Source: Bacillus timonensis
GTDB lineage: Bacteria > Bacillota > Bacilli > Bacillales > Bacillaceae_L
NCBI RefSeq assembly: GCF_004799755.1
Contig: NZ_SLUB01000013.1
Coordinates: forward strand, 27,491 to 91,490
Direction of reading: 5' to 3'
DNA length: 64,000 bases
In this document: piece by piece, positions 25,729 through 32,723 of the stretch
Position numbering within the stretch: the first letter of the stretch is position 1
Layout: every line of letters starts with the position of its first letter
Notes under the pieces: model-generated
Databases searched by the model: none
What the model was told of the DNA's origin: nothing
Seen by the model: only the letters and a program-made list of their open reading frames with translations
Made by a program: the position numbers and the translations under genes

Positions 25729-27201
25729 ATGTCAACATCAGTTAACAATATTCAATATAATAGAGCAAAAATTTGGCAGATTGGCTTTTTTACATTTAAT
25801 AATACTGCCACAAACTTATATTTATTTTTAATTGGTTTTTTATCTTATTATGCAGCTGGTATTGCTGGACTAGCTGTTGTGTTAGTAAGTACATTACTGG
25901 GGGCAGCAAGATTTTTTGATGGTCTGATAGACCCGGCAATTGGATGGATTATTGATAAAACAGAATCTAAATTTGGGAAATTTAGGCCTTTAATGCTGAT
26001 TGGTAACTTTGTAACAATGCTTTCTGTTATATTAATATTTATTACTCATTTATTACCAGAGCCTACACGTATTGCGTTCATTATCTTTGCTCTAATTGTT
26101 CATAAAATCGGATATTCATTACAAACATCCGTTACAAAAGCAGCGCAAACTGTTTTAACAAACGATCCAAAACAACGTCCTCTCTATATGATTTTTGATG
26201 GCGTTTACAATGCACTACTTTTCACAGGTGGACAAATTTATGTTGCAAGTTATTTAATTGCAAAATACAGTGACTTTACACTACCACTATTCGTTGAGCT
26301 TGTAACAACTATTATCATTTTATCAGCTGTATTAACAACGTTAGCCACTATAGGAATATCTTCTAAGGATAAGAAAGAATTTTTCGGTTTAGGTGAAGAC
26401 ACTGTTGAAACATCATCTATTCGCGAATACTGGCAAGTTATTAAAGGAAATCGTCAATTACAGTTACTTACAATTTCTGCATCAACTGATAAGTTAGCAA
26501 CATCTCTAATGAGAGAATCAGTAGTAACAGTTATGTTATTTGGTATTTTGCTCGGAGATTATGCATTAAGTGGTACGATTAGTGCAGCTATATTAATTCC
26601 GGGATTATTGGTGACTTTCTTTGTAACGTGGTTAGCAAGAAAAGCCGGTTTAAGAAAAGCATATTTAATTTCTGCTTATGCAGGTATGTTTGCTCTAATT
26701 GCATTTTTCCCGTTTTTCCTATTATTAGATAACCCAACAACTGCCATTTCGATGGAATCAATTGGTTTTGTAGCAATCGTGTTCATGGTGCTACGTACTG
26801 TTTCCCAGTCGTTTGGTGGAGCTCCTACAACTCTAGTAGTTCCGATGATTGCCGATGTATCCGACTATGAAACTTCTAAATCTGGTCGTTATGTAGCAGG
26901 TATGTTTGGTACAATCTTCTCATTTATTGATCAATTAGTTTCATCACTTGCACCAGTAATCGTTGGTTTAGTGGTTGCTGCAATTGGATTTAAGGATGCT
27001 TTCCCAACTGTAAATGATGCTTTAACAACACCATTGTTTACAGCAACATTAGTCTTGGCTTTTGGAATACCAGCATTATGCTTACTAATCTCAATCATTA
27101 CAATGCACTTCTATAAACTAGATCGTAAAACAATGGAAGGTGTTCAAGAAAAAATTGCAAAAGCAAAAGCGAAAGGAAAAGATAATACAATTGCAATGTA
27201 A
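25729..27201 (+). CDS. GPH-family glycoside/pentoside/hexuronide:cation symporter (1)
   Basis: This 490-residue protein has twelve predicted membrane helices and the GPH motifs FDGLIDPAIGWIIDKTESKFGKFRP (loop 2-3, about residues 63-87) and MIADVSDYETSKSGRY (about 372-387). GPH carriers (UidB, XynB, YicJ relatives) import glycosides, xylosides or hexuronides with Na+ or H+. Ribosome site AAAGGGGGAAAACGAC lies before the ATG. A close paralogue follows 400 bases later with a promoter of the same design. Two xyl-type operators and two cre sites in its leader point to sugar-induced, glucose-repressed expression. Confidence 0.92.
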   Translation: MSTSVNNIQYNRAKIWQIGFFTFNNTATNLYLFLIGFLSYYAAGIAGLAVVLVSTLLGAARFFDGLIDPAIGWIIDKTESKFGKFRPLMLIGNFVTMLSVILIFITHLLPEPTRIAFIIFALIVHKIGYSLQTSVTKAAQTVLTNDPKQRPLYMIFDGVYNALLFTGGQIYVASYLIAKYSDFTLPLFVELVTTIIILSAVLTTLATIGISSKDKKEFFGLGEDTVETSSIREYWQVIKGNRQLQLLTISASTDKLATSLMRESVVTVMLFGILLGDYALSGTISAAILIPGLLVTFFVTWLARKAGLRKAYLISAYAGMFALIAFFPFFLLLDNPTTAISMESIGFVAIVFMVLRTVSQSFGGAPTTLVVPMIADVSDYETSKSGRYVAGMFGTIFSFIDQLVSSLAPVIVGLVVAAIGFKDAFPTVNDALTTPLFTATLVLAFGIPALCLLISIITMHFYKLDRKTMEGVQEKIAKAKAKGKDNTIAM

Positions 27202-27214
27202 TAACATATCGCTA

Positions 27215-27260
27215 ATAAATGAAAGGGACTATCTTGTTCAAGATGGTCCTTTTCATTTTG
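27215..27260 (+). terminator. terminator of GPH symporter 1
   Basis: ATGAAAGGGACTATCTT and AAGATGGTCCTTTTCAT form a stem with a GTTC loop and a TTTTGG tail. Confidence 0.8.
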
Positions 27261-27403
27261 GATCTGGTGTTGAAAGCTTCTTTTTGTAATGAGGTTATTA
27301 TTGTGTTTATTAGGGATACCTTCGTAGTAGAAAGAATGATCGCTTAAGCTTTTCGATTAAAAATATATTGAAAAAAAATATAAAAAATATGTAGAAAAAA
27401 GTC

Positions 27404-27469
27404 TTGTAAATAAAAACGTTTTCATATATGATTAGTTCATAAAGTTAATTTGTTGGTCAAACAAATTAA
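27404..27469 (+). promoter_or_regulatory. GPH symporter 2 promoter: cre in spacer plus perfect XylR-like operator
   Basis: TTGTAA (27404-27409) and TATGAT (27427-27432) are 17 bases apart with cre TAAAAACGTTTTCA (27411-27424) between them. Twelve bases past the -10 comes TTAATTTGT, 7 bases, ACAAATTAA (27445-27469), a perfect 9-7-9 inverted repeat. The spacing from the -10 is the same as at uxaC. Confidence 0.78.
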
Positions 27470-27492
27470 TGAACTATCTGGTGTAAATTTAA

Positions 27493-27583
27493 TAGTTTGT
27501 TTGATAGTTTGTTTGGTAGAAAAATTAATAACTAATTTGAAAGCGTTCAACAATAAGTAATAACTAATTTGAAAGCGGTTAAC
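27493..27583 (+). promoter_or_regulatory. repeated operator half-sites and two cre-like sites in the leader of GPH symporter 2
   Basis: TAGTTTGTTTGA and TAGTTTGTTTGG occur in tandem (about 27493-27516), each equal to a xyl operator half-site. A 20-bp direct repeat TAATAACTAATTTGAAAGCG is at 27526-27545 and 27558-27577 (32-bp period). Each copy ends in a cre-like sequence (TTGAAAGCGTTCAACA and TTGAAAGCGGTTAACG). Confidence 0.65.
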
Positions 27584-27600
27584 GCTAGGGGGTTTTCAAT

Positions 27601-29079
27601 ATGTCAACAACTGCTATAAATAATCAACAATACAATAAGGCTAGGCTTTGGGAAATTGGCTTCTTTGCATTGAATAATACGGCAACCAATCTGTATATGT
27701 TTATCATGATGTTCGTATCTTATTATGCGGCTGGAATAGCAGGAATTGGGGTTGTGGTAGTAAGTACTATTCTAACTTCAATGAGGATATTTGATGGTAT
27801 TACAGACCCAATAGTAGGTTTTATGGTAGATAAAACAGAAGGTAAATTTGGTAAGTTTCGACCATATATGATCATAGGAAATATCATATTAGCTGGTTCT
27901 GTACTAGTGTTATACAATGTAACACACTTAATCCCGGAATCATTCAGACTATTATTCTTTATTTTAATTTATGCAATCCACATTATTGGATATACATGTC
28001 AAACTTCAGTTACGAAAGCAGCGCAAACAGTATTAACAAATGACCCAAAACAACGTCCTTTATTCGCTGTTTTTGACGGTATTTTTGTCACTTTACTCTT
28101 CACAGGTGGCCAAGTTTATGTAGCGTCTTATTTAATAAAAAAATATGGCGACTTCAATATGGGACTATTTACTGAGCTTAACATTACAGCTATGATAATT
28201 GCGGGTGTATTTACAGTATTAGCTGCAATTGGAATATCAAGAAAAGACAAAAAGGAATTTTTCGGTTTAGCAGAGGAAACAGTTCAAACAAAATTCCGTG
28301 ATTTCTGGCCAATTTTGAAAAAAAATAAACCATTATTAAAGTTGATTACTGCTGTAACCGTTGACAAATTAGCATTCTCTCTTCTACGTCATGCAGTAGT
28401 AGTAGTTATGTTATTTGGTATCTTAATCGGCGATTATGGTTTAAGTGGTACAATTTCAATGATTACCATTGTTCCTGGTCTATTGATCACATTCTGGGCA
28501 GTTGCAAAAGCTAGAAAAACAGGTATGAAAAATGCTTTCTTGTTCTCAACTTGGACTGCACTGGGTACTTTCATTGCATTAATTGGACTGTTTTTGTTTA
28601 TTGATAGTTCAGCTATCTCAATGAGCAACATTGGTTTCGCAACAATCCTTTTCGTTGTTTTATACACTTTGGCATTAGGATTTGGTCAAGTACCATCAAC
28701 ACTTGTAAACCCAATGATTGCCGATGTATCCGATTATGAAACATCAACTTCTGGTAGATATGTACCAGGTATGATTGGAACGATGTTCTCTTTCATTGAT
28801 AAACTAATCACATCTTTAGCACCAGCTATCGTTGGTTTCGCAGTAGCTTTAATTGGATTTAAGGATGCCTTCCCAACAGTTAAGGATGTGTTAACACCTG
28901 AACTTAAATTAGTAACAATTATCTTAGCATTTGGTATTCCGGCTTTAGCATTAACGATCTCTGGTCTAATCATGAGTCGATATGAGCTAGATGGTGCAAA
29001 AATGGAGGAAATCCAAGCAAAAATTGCTGAGAAAAAATCCAAGCATACAGATGATAAAGAGCAAAAAATTGCTAATTAA
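27601..29079 (+). CDS. GPH-family glycoside/pentoside/hexuronide:cation symporter (2)
   Basis: A paralogue of the preceding symporter over its whole length (492 residues), with the same starting pattern (INNQQYNKARLWEIGFF, then NNTATNLY), the loop motif FDGITDPIVGFMVDKTEGKFGKFRP and MIADVSDYETSTSGRYVPG. Twelve membrane helices are expected. Both copies keep TSVTKAAQTVLTNDPKQRPL in the middle loop, so the duplication is clear, while the helices have diverged enough to suggest a different glycoside preference. It ends in a strong terminator. Confidence 0.92.
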   Translation: MSTTAINNQQYNKARLWEIGFFALNNTATNLYMFIMMFVSYYAAGIAGIGVVVVSTILTSMRIFDGITDPIVGFMVDKTEGKFGKFRPYMIIGNIILAGSVLVLYNVTHLIPESFRLLFFILIYAIHIIGYTCQTSVTKAAQTVLTNDPKQRPLFAVFDGIFVTLLFTGGQVYVASYLIKKYGDFNMGLFTELNITAMIIAGVFTVLAAIGISRKDKKEFFGLAEETVQTKFRDFWPILKKNKPLLKLITAVTVDKLAFSLLRHAVVVVMLFGILIGDYGLSGTISMITIVPGLLITFWAVAKARKTGMKNAFLFSTWTALGTFIALIGLFLFIDSSAISMSNIGFATILFVVLYTLALGFGQVPSTLVNPMIADVSDYETSTSGRYVPGMIGTMFSFIDKLITSLAPAIVGFAVALIGFKDAFPTVKDVLTPELKLVTIILAFGIPALALTISGLIMSRYELDGAKMEEIQAKIAEKKSKHTDDKEQKIAN

Positions 29080-29119
29080 ATAGTGCCTACCATGTAAACG
29101 CTATTTAGGGTAGCGACTA

Positions 29120-29174
29120 AGAAACCCCTCTTGTCTTAGTGTGAAATACACTAAATCAAGGGGGTTTTTGTATC
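29120..29174 (+). terminator. terminator of GPH symporter 2
   Basis: AAACCCCTCTTG and CAAGGGGGTTTTTG form the base of a stem, with an inner AGTG..CACT pair, followed by T residues. Confidence 0.85.
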
Positions 29175-29468
29175 CTATATTAACACAATGATAATTTTTA
29201 ATAGATGAATGGCACGGATCTGAATATATTATCCGCTCTTCGGCTTTTGCAGGGAGATTATAAAAACATAGACTTCCAAAGCGTTAGCTGGATTTGATAT
29301 AGCAGGTTACATGCCCCTTTGTATGAGCTGTTTTTACTAATACAAATTTTTATGCATTTGTGTTCTTATAATTAATGATTATTGATAGCCCGTCAATCTG
29401 TTGGGCTATTTTTTTCGACGAATGCTATACTAGCAGTAGTGAATTTTTGAATGAAAGGGAAGGGAATC
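29175..29468. other. gap before larC-like gene
   Basis: I see no gene, repeat or larC1 remnant in these 294 bases. A short inverted repeat TAGCCCGTCAATCTGTTGGGCTA near 29387-29410, followed by TTTTTTTCG, looks like an orphan terminator. Confidence 0.4.
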
Positions 29469-29942
29469 ATGGACAAAAAACTTCCACCAAATCATGAGCA
29501 TATTGACGACGACATGATCAAGCTTGAGGTAAATCTTGATAATATGTCTGGCGAATGGCTCGGCTATGTCATGGATTTATTATTTGAAGCAGGGGCAAAC
29601 GATGTCTATTACACCCCGATCTATATGAAAAAAAATCGTCCAGCTGTCCTCATGCAGCTCCTTTGCTCAAAAAATAAATTAGATAAAATGAAGGAAATCC
29701 TATTTGCTGAGACCACCACACTAGGTTTACGGTATTATCCTTTGACAGTTCACCGCCTTGAGCGATCTTTTACAGAGGTGATGACTCAATGGGGCAAAGT
29801 TACGATCAAAGAAGGAACTTTCGCTGGAGAATCAGTTCAAAAGTCTCCAGAATACGAGGATTGCCGTCGTATAGCCGAAGAACACGGCGTTCCGCTTAAA
29901 AAAGTGTATGAAGAGGTGTGGAAGGAGATAAATAATAGGTGA
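29469..29942 (+). CDS. stand-alone LarC C-terminal-domain (LarC2/DUF111-type) protein
   Basis: Start at ATG 29469, after GAAAGGGAAGGG. The 157-residue product reads IKLEVNLDNMSGEWLGYVMDLLFEAGANDVYYTPIYMKKNRPAVLMQLLC, the opening of the C-terminal half of LarC, the enzyme that inserts nickel into the pyridinium bis-thiocarboxylate cofactor of lactate racemase. It also has LGLRYYPLTVHRLER, found in that domain. In lactobacilli larC1 and larC2 are joined by frameshift; no larC1 is upstream here. It may be a metal-handling protein in its own right, or the partner may be encoded elsewhere. Confidence 0.8.
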   Translation: MDKKLPPNHEHIDDDMIKLEVNLDNMSGEWLGYVMDLLFEAGANDVYYTPIYMKKNRPAVLMQLLCSKNKLDKMKEILFAETTTLGLRYYPLTVHRLERSFTEVMTQWGKVTIKEGTFAGESVQKSPEYEDCRRIAEEHGVPLKKVYEEVWKEINNR

Positions 29943-29960
29943 TTGCAGTTGTTGTGGGGT

Positions 29961-30080
29961 AATTACTGTCATCTAATTGAAAAATACTGTCACTAATTGA
30001 AAAATACTGTCACTAATGGAAAAATACTGTCACTATTTCAAAAATACAGCCACTATTCCGGAAATACTGCCACTAGCTTC
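29961..30080. repeat. 20-bp tandem repeat array, six units
   Basis: Units of the type AAAATACTGTCACTAATTGA start every 20 bases from 29961 to 30061. The last two are diverged (ACAGCCACT, ACTGCCACT). The array lies between the convergent larC-like and amidase genes. Confidence 0.92.
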
Positions 30081-30086
30081 AAAATT

Positions 30087-30121
30087 GAAATAACCCACTG
30101 AAAATCAGTGGGTAAAAAAAA
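30087..30121 (-). terminator. terminator of the amidase gene
   Basis: ACCCACTGA and TCAGTGGGT form a 9-bp stem just past the amidase stop. On the minus strand it is followed by TTATTTCAATTTT. Confidence 0.65.
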
Positions 30122-31171
30122 TTACATATCATTCAATTCCAGCTGAATATACTTTTTCGTATTCGGGCCATAGATTCCATCATCGGCCAGAGCGGCATAC
30201 ATCGACTGGAATCTTCGAACAGCATCTTCCGTTAACGGACCATAGCTACCATCAATCATTTTAGGATCAAAGTTGATATGCTTTAAGGCACGTTGGATCA
30301 TGCGAACCTCTTCGCCCTTATCACCACGTCCCCAAACGCCATCAGGAAGTGGAAACTCTTCGTGGGTGGAATTGCCCTGTTTAATAACTTCCTCAAGCTT
30401 CCTCAAAGTCGCTTGACCCACTAGACCATCTACGGCTAACCCATATCGTTTTTGGAATCGCATGACTGCAGTCTCTGTTTCAGGACCAAAGCTGCCATCG
30501 GCACCATAACGAGGCAATGGAAAACCAGCTTTAATTAAATCTTGTTGAATTTCCTTAACGAATGCACCTGTATTCCCTCTTCGAATTGGAAGGCGTGTTG
30601 ACACTCCTGCAACAACTGGTTTAGGTTTACTCGTTGGAATTCCTTTAAAATCGCGATTATACGATTCTTGAACATCATTTATAAATTCTTCCCAAGACAC
30701 ACCATGTGGCCGCAGCGCATTTTGTGGGTCTGATCTACGGGAAGGATCTAAAGTGCTATGGGCTACGATATGTCTTTTCGGATCTAAATTGAATTTGTCA
30801 CATAAATAGGCATGGTACCAGACATACCGATTATATGCCTCTTGGAAATTAATTTTCCCTCCGTGACAAAACTCCACACCAATCGCTGCATCATTTGCAT
30901 CATCACCAAACATTCGATTGTCTGTTGTTACATTGTAGCGAACATGCCAGGCTTTCTCAGTAAGCGGGATGATTTCCAATATATATTTATCATCAATAAA
31001 CGTATGGGCAGAAGCACTTGGCTGTGATCGGTCAAAATAATTGCGATTCCCATAGGCCGTTGAACCTGGATTGCCTGTATCATGACTTACGATAAAACGG
31101 ACCTTTGAAATCTTTTGACCAGAACGTGAATTTCCAAAACGAATATAATCTCTAGTAATTGGATACTCCAT
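30122..31171 (-). CDS. N-acetylmuramoyl-L-alanine amidase with two peptidoglycan-binding domains
   Basis: Start at ATG 31171, with GGAGGTGAATGAA before it; the open frame extends five codons upstream. The 349-residue product has an Amidase_2 domain (residues 1-150; zinc ligands in FIVSHDTGNPGS and HIVAHSTLDPSRRSDP; HGGKINFQEAYNRYVWYHAYL) and two PG_binding_1 modules (about 195-255 and 275-345; each with DGSFGPETETAVMRFQ or DGSYGPLTEDAVRRFQ). It cleaves the lactyl-amide bond of peptidoglycan. No signal peptide is visible, as in many phage-like or sporulation amidases, so export may occur at lysis of the mother cell. Confidence 0.93.
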   Translation of the reverse strand: MEYPITRDYIRFGNSRSGQKISKVRFIVSHDTGNPGSTAYGNRNYFDRSQPSASAHTFIDDKYILEIIPLTEKAWHVRYNVTTDNRMFGDDANDAAIGVEFCHGGKINFQEAYNRYVWYHAYLCDKFNLDPKRHIVAHSTLDPSRRSDPQNALRPHGVSWEEFINDVQESYNRDFKGIPTSKPKPVVAGVSTRLPIRRGNTGAFVKEIQQDLIKAGFPLPRYGADGSFGPETETAVMRFQKRYGLAVDGLVGQATLRKLEEVIKQGNSTHEEFPLPDGVWGRGDKGEEVRMIQRALKHINFDPKMIDGSYGPLTEDAVRRFQSMYAALADDGIYGPNTKKYIQLELNDM

Positions 31172-31291
31172 TTCATTCACCTCCATGAATTATGAGTATT
31201 ACAATCCATTTATTTTATGTCTTTAATGTGTATAACGTGCCAAAAAAGGACTTGAATCATTGATGAGACGAGGGAGTATATGGTGTCAAAA

Positions 31292-31328
31292 TGAAAAAAC
31301 CGAAGGAATTATCCTTCGGTTTTAACAA
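31292..31328. terminator. bidirectional terminator after yfhD
   Basis: AAAACCGAAGGA and TCCTTCGGTTTT form a perfect stem with an ATTA-type loop, with T/A runs on either side. Confidence 0.85.
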
Positions 31329-31333
31329 CTTTC

Positions 31334-31522
31334 CTATTTCTTTTTTCGTTTCTTCGCTCTTGCATCGGCTGCGTTAGAGCGCGCTAATGCCTCTAAATCA
31401 TCCTGGTCAGCAAGTTCACGTGAGAACTCGACATCACGACCATCTGATTTCATATCTTTCGGAACCTGTGGCAGGCTCCCTTTGTTTTTATCTCGTGATT
31501 TTTGTCCCCTTGATCGTCCCAT
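31334..31522 (-). CDS. yfhD: YfhD-family small protein
   Basis: A 62-residue, highly charged protein starting MGRSRGQKSRDKNKGSLPQ, with LPQVPKDM and the DDLEALARSNAADARAKKRKKK tail characteristic of the Bacillus YfhD family. An ATG four codons earlier is in frame but does not match the family start. It lies directly downstream of yfhE on the minus strand, as in B. subtilis. The function is unknown. Confidence 0.82.
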   Translation of the reverse strand: MGRSRGQKSRDKNKGSLPQVPKDMKSDGRDVEFSRELADQDDLEALARSNAADARAKKRKKK

Positions 31523-31629
31523 TATCAACACCATCCTAAGACAATAATGGAGAGGTCGCTTATGGCAACCTACTCAATTATAGGATGACCATGATGACAG
31601 GCTTCATAAGTGGAAGATACTGATATGTA

Positions 31630-31749
31630 TTACTTTTTCGTCGTATACCCGCCTGCTCGATCGGCCATTTTAAATTCCCTAGAATAAGTTACAGCCTGCA
31701 TGCTGCTTAATGTGCTTTTCGACTTTTCACGCCTTTTATCTTTTGGCAT
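31630..31749 (-). CDS. yfhE: YfhE-family very small protein
   Basis: A 39-codon gene, short enough to be missed by ORF finders. ATG 31749 follows GAGGGAACTTTA. The translation begins MPKDKRREKSKSTLSSMQAV and ends with ADRAGGYTTKK, the YfhE pattern. It sits between yfhD and the acetyltransferase gene in the conserved order. No function is known. Confidence 0.85.
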   Translation of the reverse strand: MPKDKRREKSKSTLSSMQAVTYSREFKMADRAGGYTTKK

Positions 31750-31805
31750 TAAAGTTCCCTCACTTTCTAAGTAATGTAGTATTATTTTATCCATCCAAAA
31801 AAATT

Positions 31806-31836
31806 CCAAACAAAAAACCCGTTAAAAACGGGTTTG
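31806..31836 (-). terminator. terminator of the acetyltransferase gene
   Basis: AAACCCG and CGGGTTT around TTAAAAA, with T-rich sequence after it on the minus strand (TTTTTTG). Confidence 0.8.
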
Positions 31837-31840
31837 AATG

Positions 31841-32398
31841 TTAAGCTTCTTTCAACTGCTCTTCCTCGGAAATATGGCCAACCCGCATCGTGTGGAAGGT
31901 ATATAAATCCTTAGATACTTCAAAAATGTTATATATATCGCCATTGGCATTTAGTTCTTCCAGCAAAGACTTTCGTGTTTCATTTGCGAAAGTGACATAC
32001 GGGAGTTTTTGAACGGCCATCATAGAGCGCTGATTAACTTTACGAACCCTCATAAAAATCGTTTCAATTCCAAGTTCGAAAAAGAGTTCAGCAAAGAATG
32101 CATCCTTCGCTGGTTGGTTGTAGCCTTTACCGTGAAATGGTTTGCCAAGCCAAGTACCAAGGAAACCAGCATTGTCTTGGATATCAAATAAATTAATGGT
32201 TCCGATTGGAGAGCCCCATTCATCTAAAATGGTACGTGAAATGAGTTCACCTCGCTCTTCTGCCTCAATCGTTTGCTTTGTTAAAAATAAAAACTCTTCG
32301 TATGAATATGCCTTTTGACGCACAAAAGGAAAGACATCCGGGTGCACCATTAAGTCATAAAGAGCTTGACTATCTTGAAGTTCACGCTTTTTTAGCAT
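31841..32398 (-). CDS. GNAT-family N-acetyltransferase (RimJ/RimL-like)
   Basis: Start at ATG 32398, with GGAGGGG five bases upstream; a TTG five codons earlier lies within that site. The 185-residue protein has the Acetyltransf_3 layout: MLKKRELQDSQALYDLMVHPDV, then ISRTILDEWGSPIGTINLFDI (beta 2-3), GFLGTWLGKPFHGKGYNQPAKDAF (acetyl-CoA loop with GKGYN) and FMRVRKVNQRSMMAVQKL (the NxRSxxxxxK signature). It acetylates an amine, perhaps a protein N-terminus or a toxic compound. Its mRNA leader is unusually structured and contains a tRNA-like T arm. Confidence 0.9.
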   Translation of the reverse strand: MLKKRELQDSQALYDLMVHPDVFPFVRQKAYSYEEFLFLTKQTIEAEERGELISRTILDEWGSPIGTINLFDIQDNAGFLGTWLGKPFHGKGYNQPAKDAFFAELFFELGIETIFMRVRKVNQRSMMAVQKLPYVTFANETRKSLLEELNANGDIYNIFEVSKDLYTFHTMRVGHISEEEQLKEA

Positions 32399-32404
32399 CA
32401 GTTT

Positions 32405-32560
32405 CCCCTCCAAATGAGGACAGACCGGACCTGTGGTCAGGATCCACCCTCGAAATTTTTTGTGTCATTAAAAAATTTCGGGGTGGGAATCGAACCCACT
32501 AGAACCAGTGAAACTGGTGGCGCACCATTTGCCTTCCCTAAAGTTAGCCAATTAAATTAG
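32405..32560 (-). ncRNA. structured leader with tRNA-like T arm upstream of acetyltransferase gene
   Basis: Read on the minus strand: a 5-bp stem with a 3-nt loop CCAGT-TTC-ACTGG (32505-32517). Then GTGGG-TTCGATT-CCCAC (32483-32499), exactly the size and sequence of a tRNA T arm. Then an 11-bp stem CGAAATTTTTT/AAAAAATTTCG (32451-32480), extendable by CCACCC/GGGTGG across a one-base bulge, and GACC-ACA-GGTC (32428-32438). The T arm and the extended stem share bases (32483-32486), so they are mutually exclusive. No complete tRNA can be folded. It ends a few bases before the ribosome site. Confidence 0.6.
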
Positions 32561-32723
32561 CCAAATTTAAGTTTGTATTCTATTGTTGATCACATTTTTT
32601 TTACTTCACTTTAGGTATCATACTCGAATCTTTTGTAAAAATAAATAGGTTTTTTGTGAAATTTTTGTATCAAATTATTGGTAATTTCGACCTTTCTGTA
32701 GAATCTTATAAGACGATGTCGAA

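Noticed and set aside
32278..32502. Plus-strand open frame ending in GGNRTH
   Set aside because: The end is a translation of the tRNA-like T arm, and the rest is antisense to the acetyltransferase gene.
32405..32560. A complete tRNA gene
   Set aside because: Only the T arm and one small stem are tRNA-like; no normal acceptor and D arm in standard order and no CCA end can be found.
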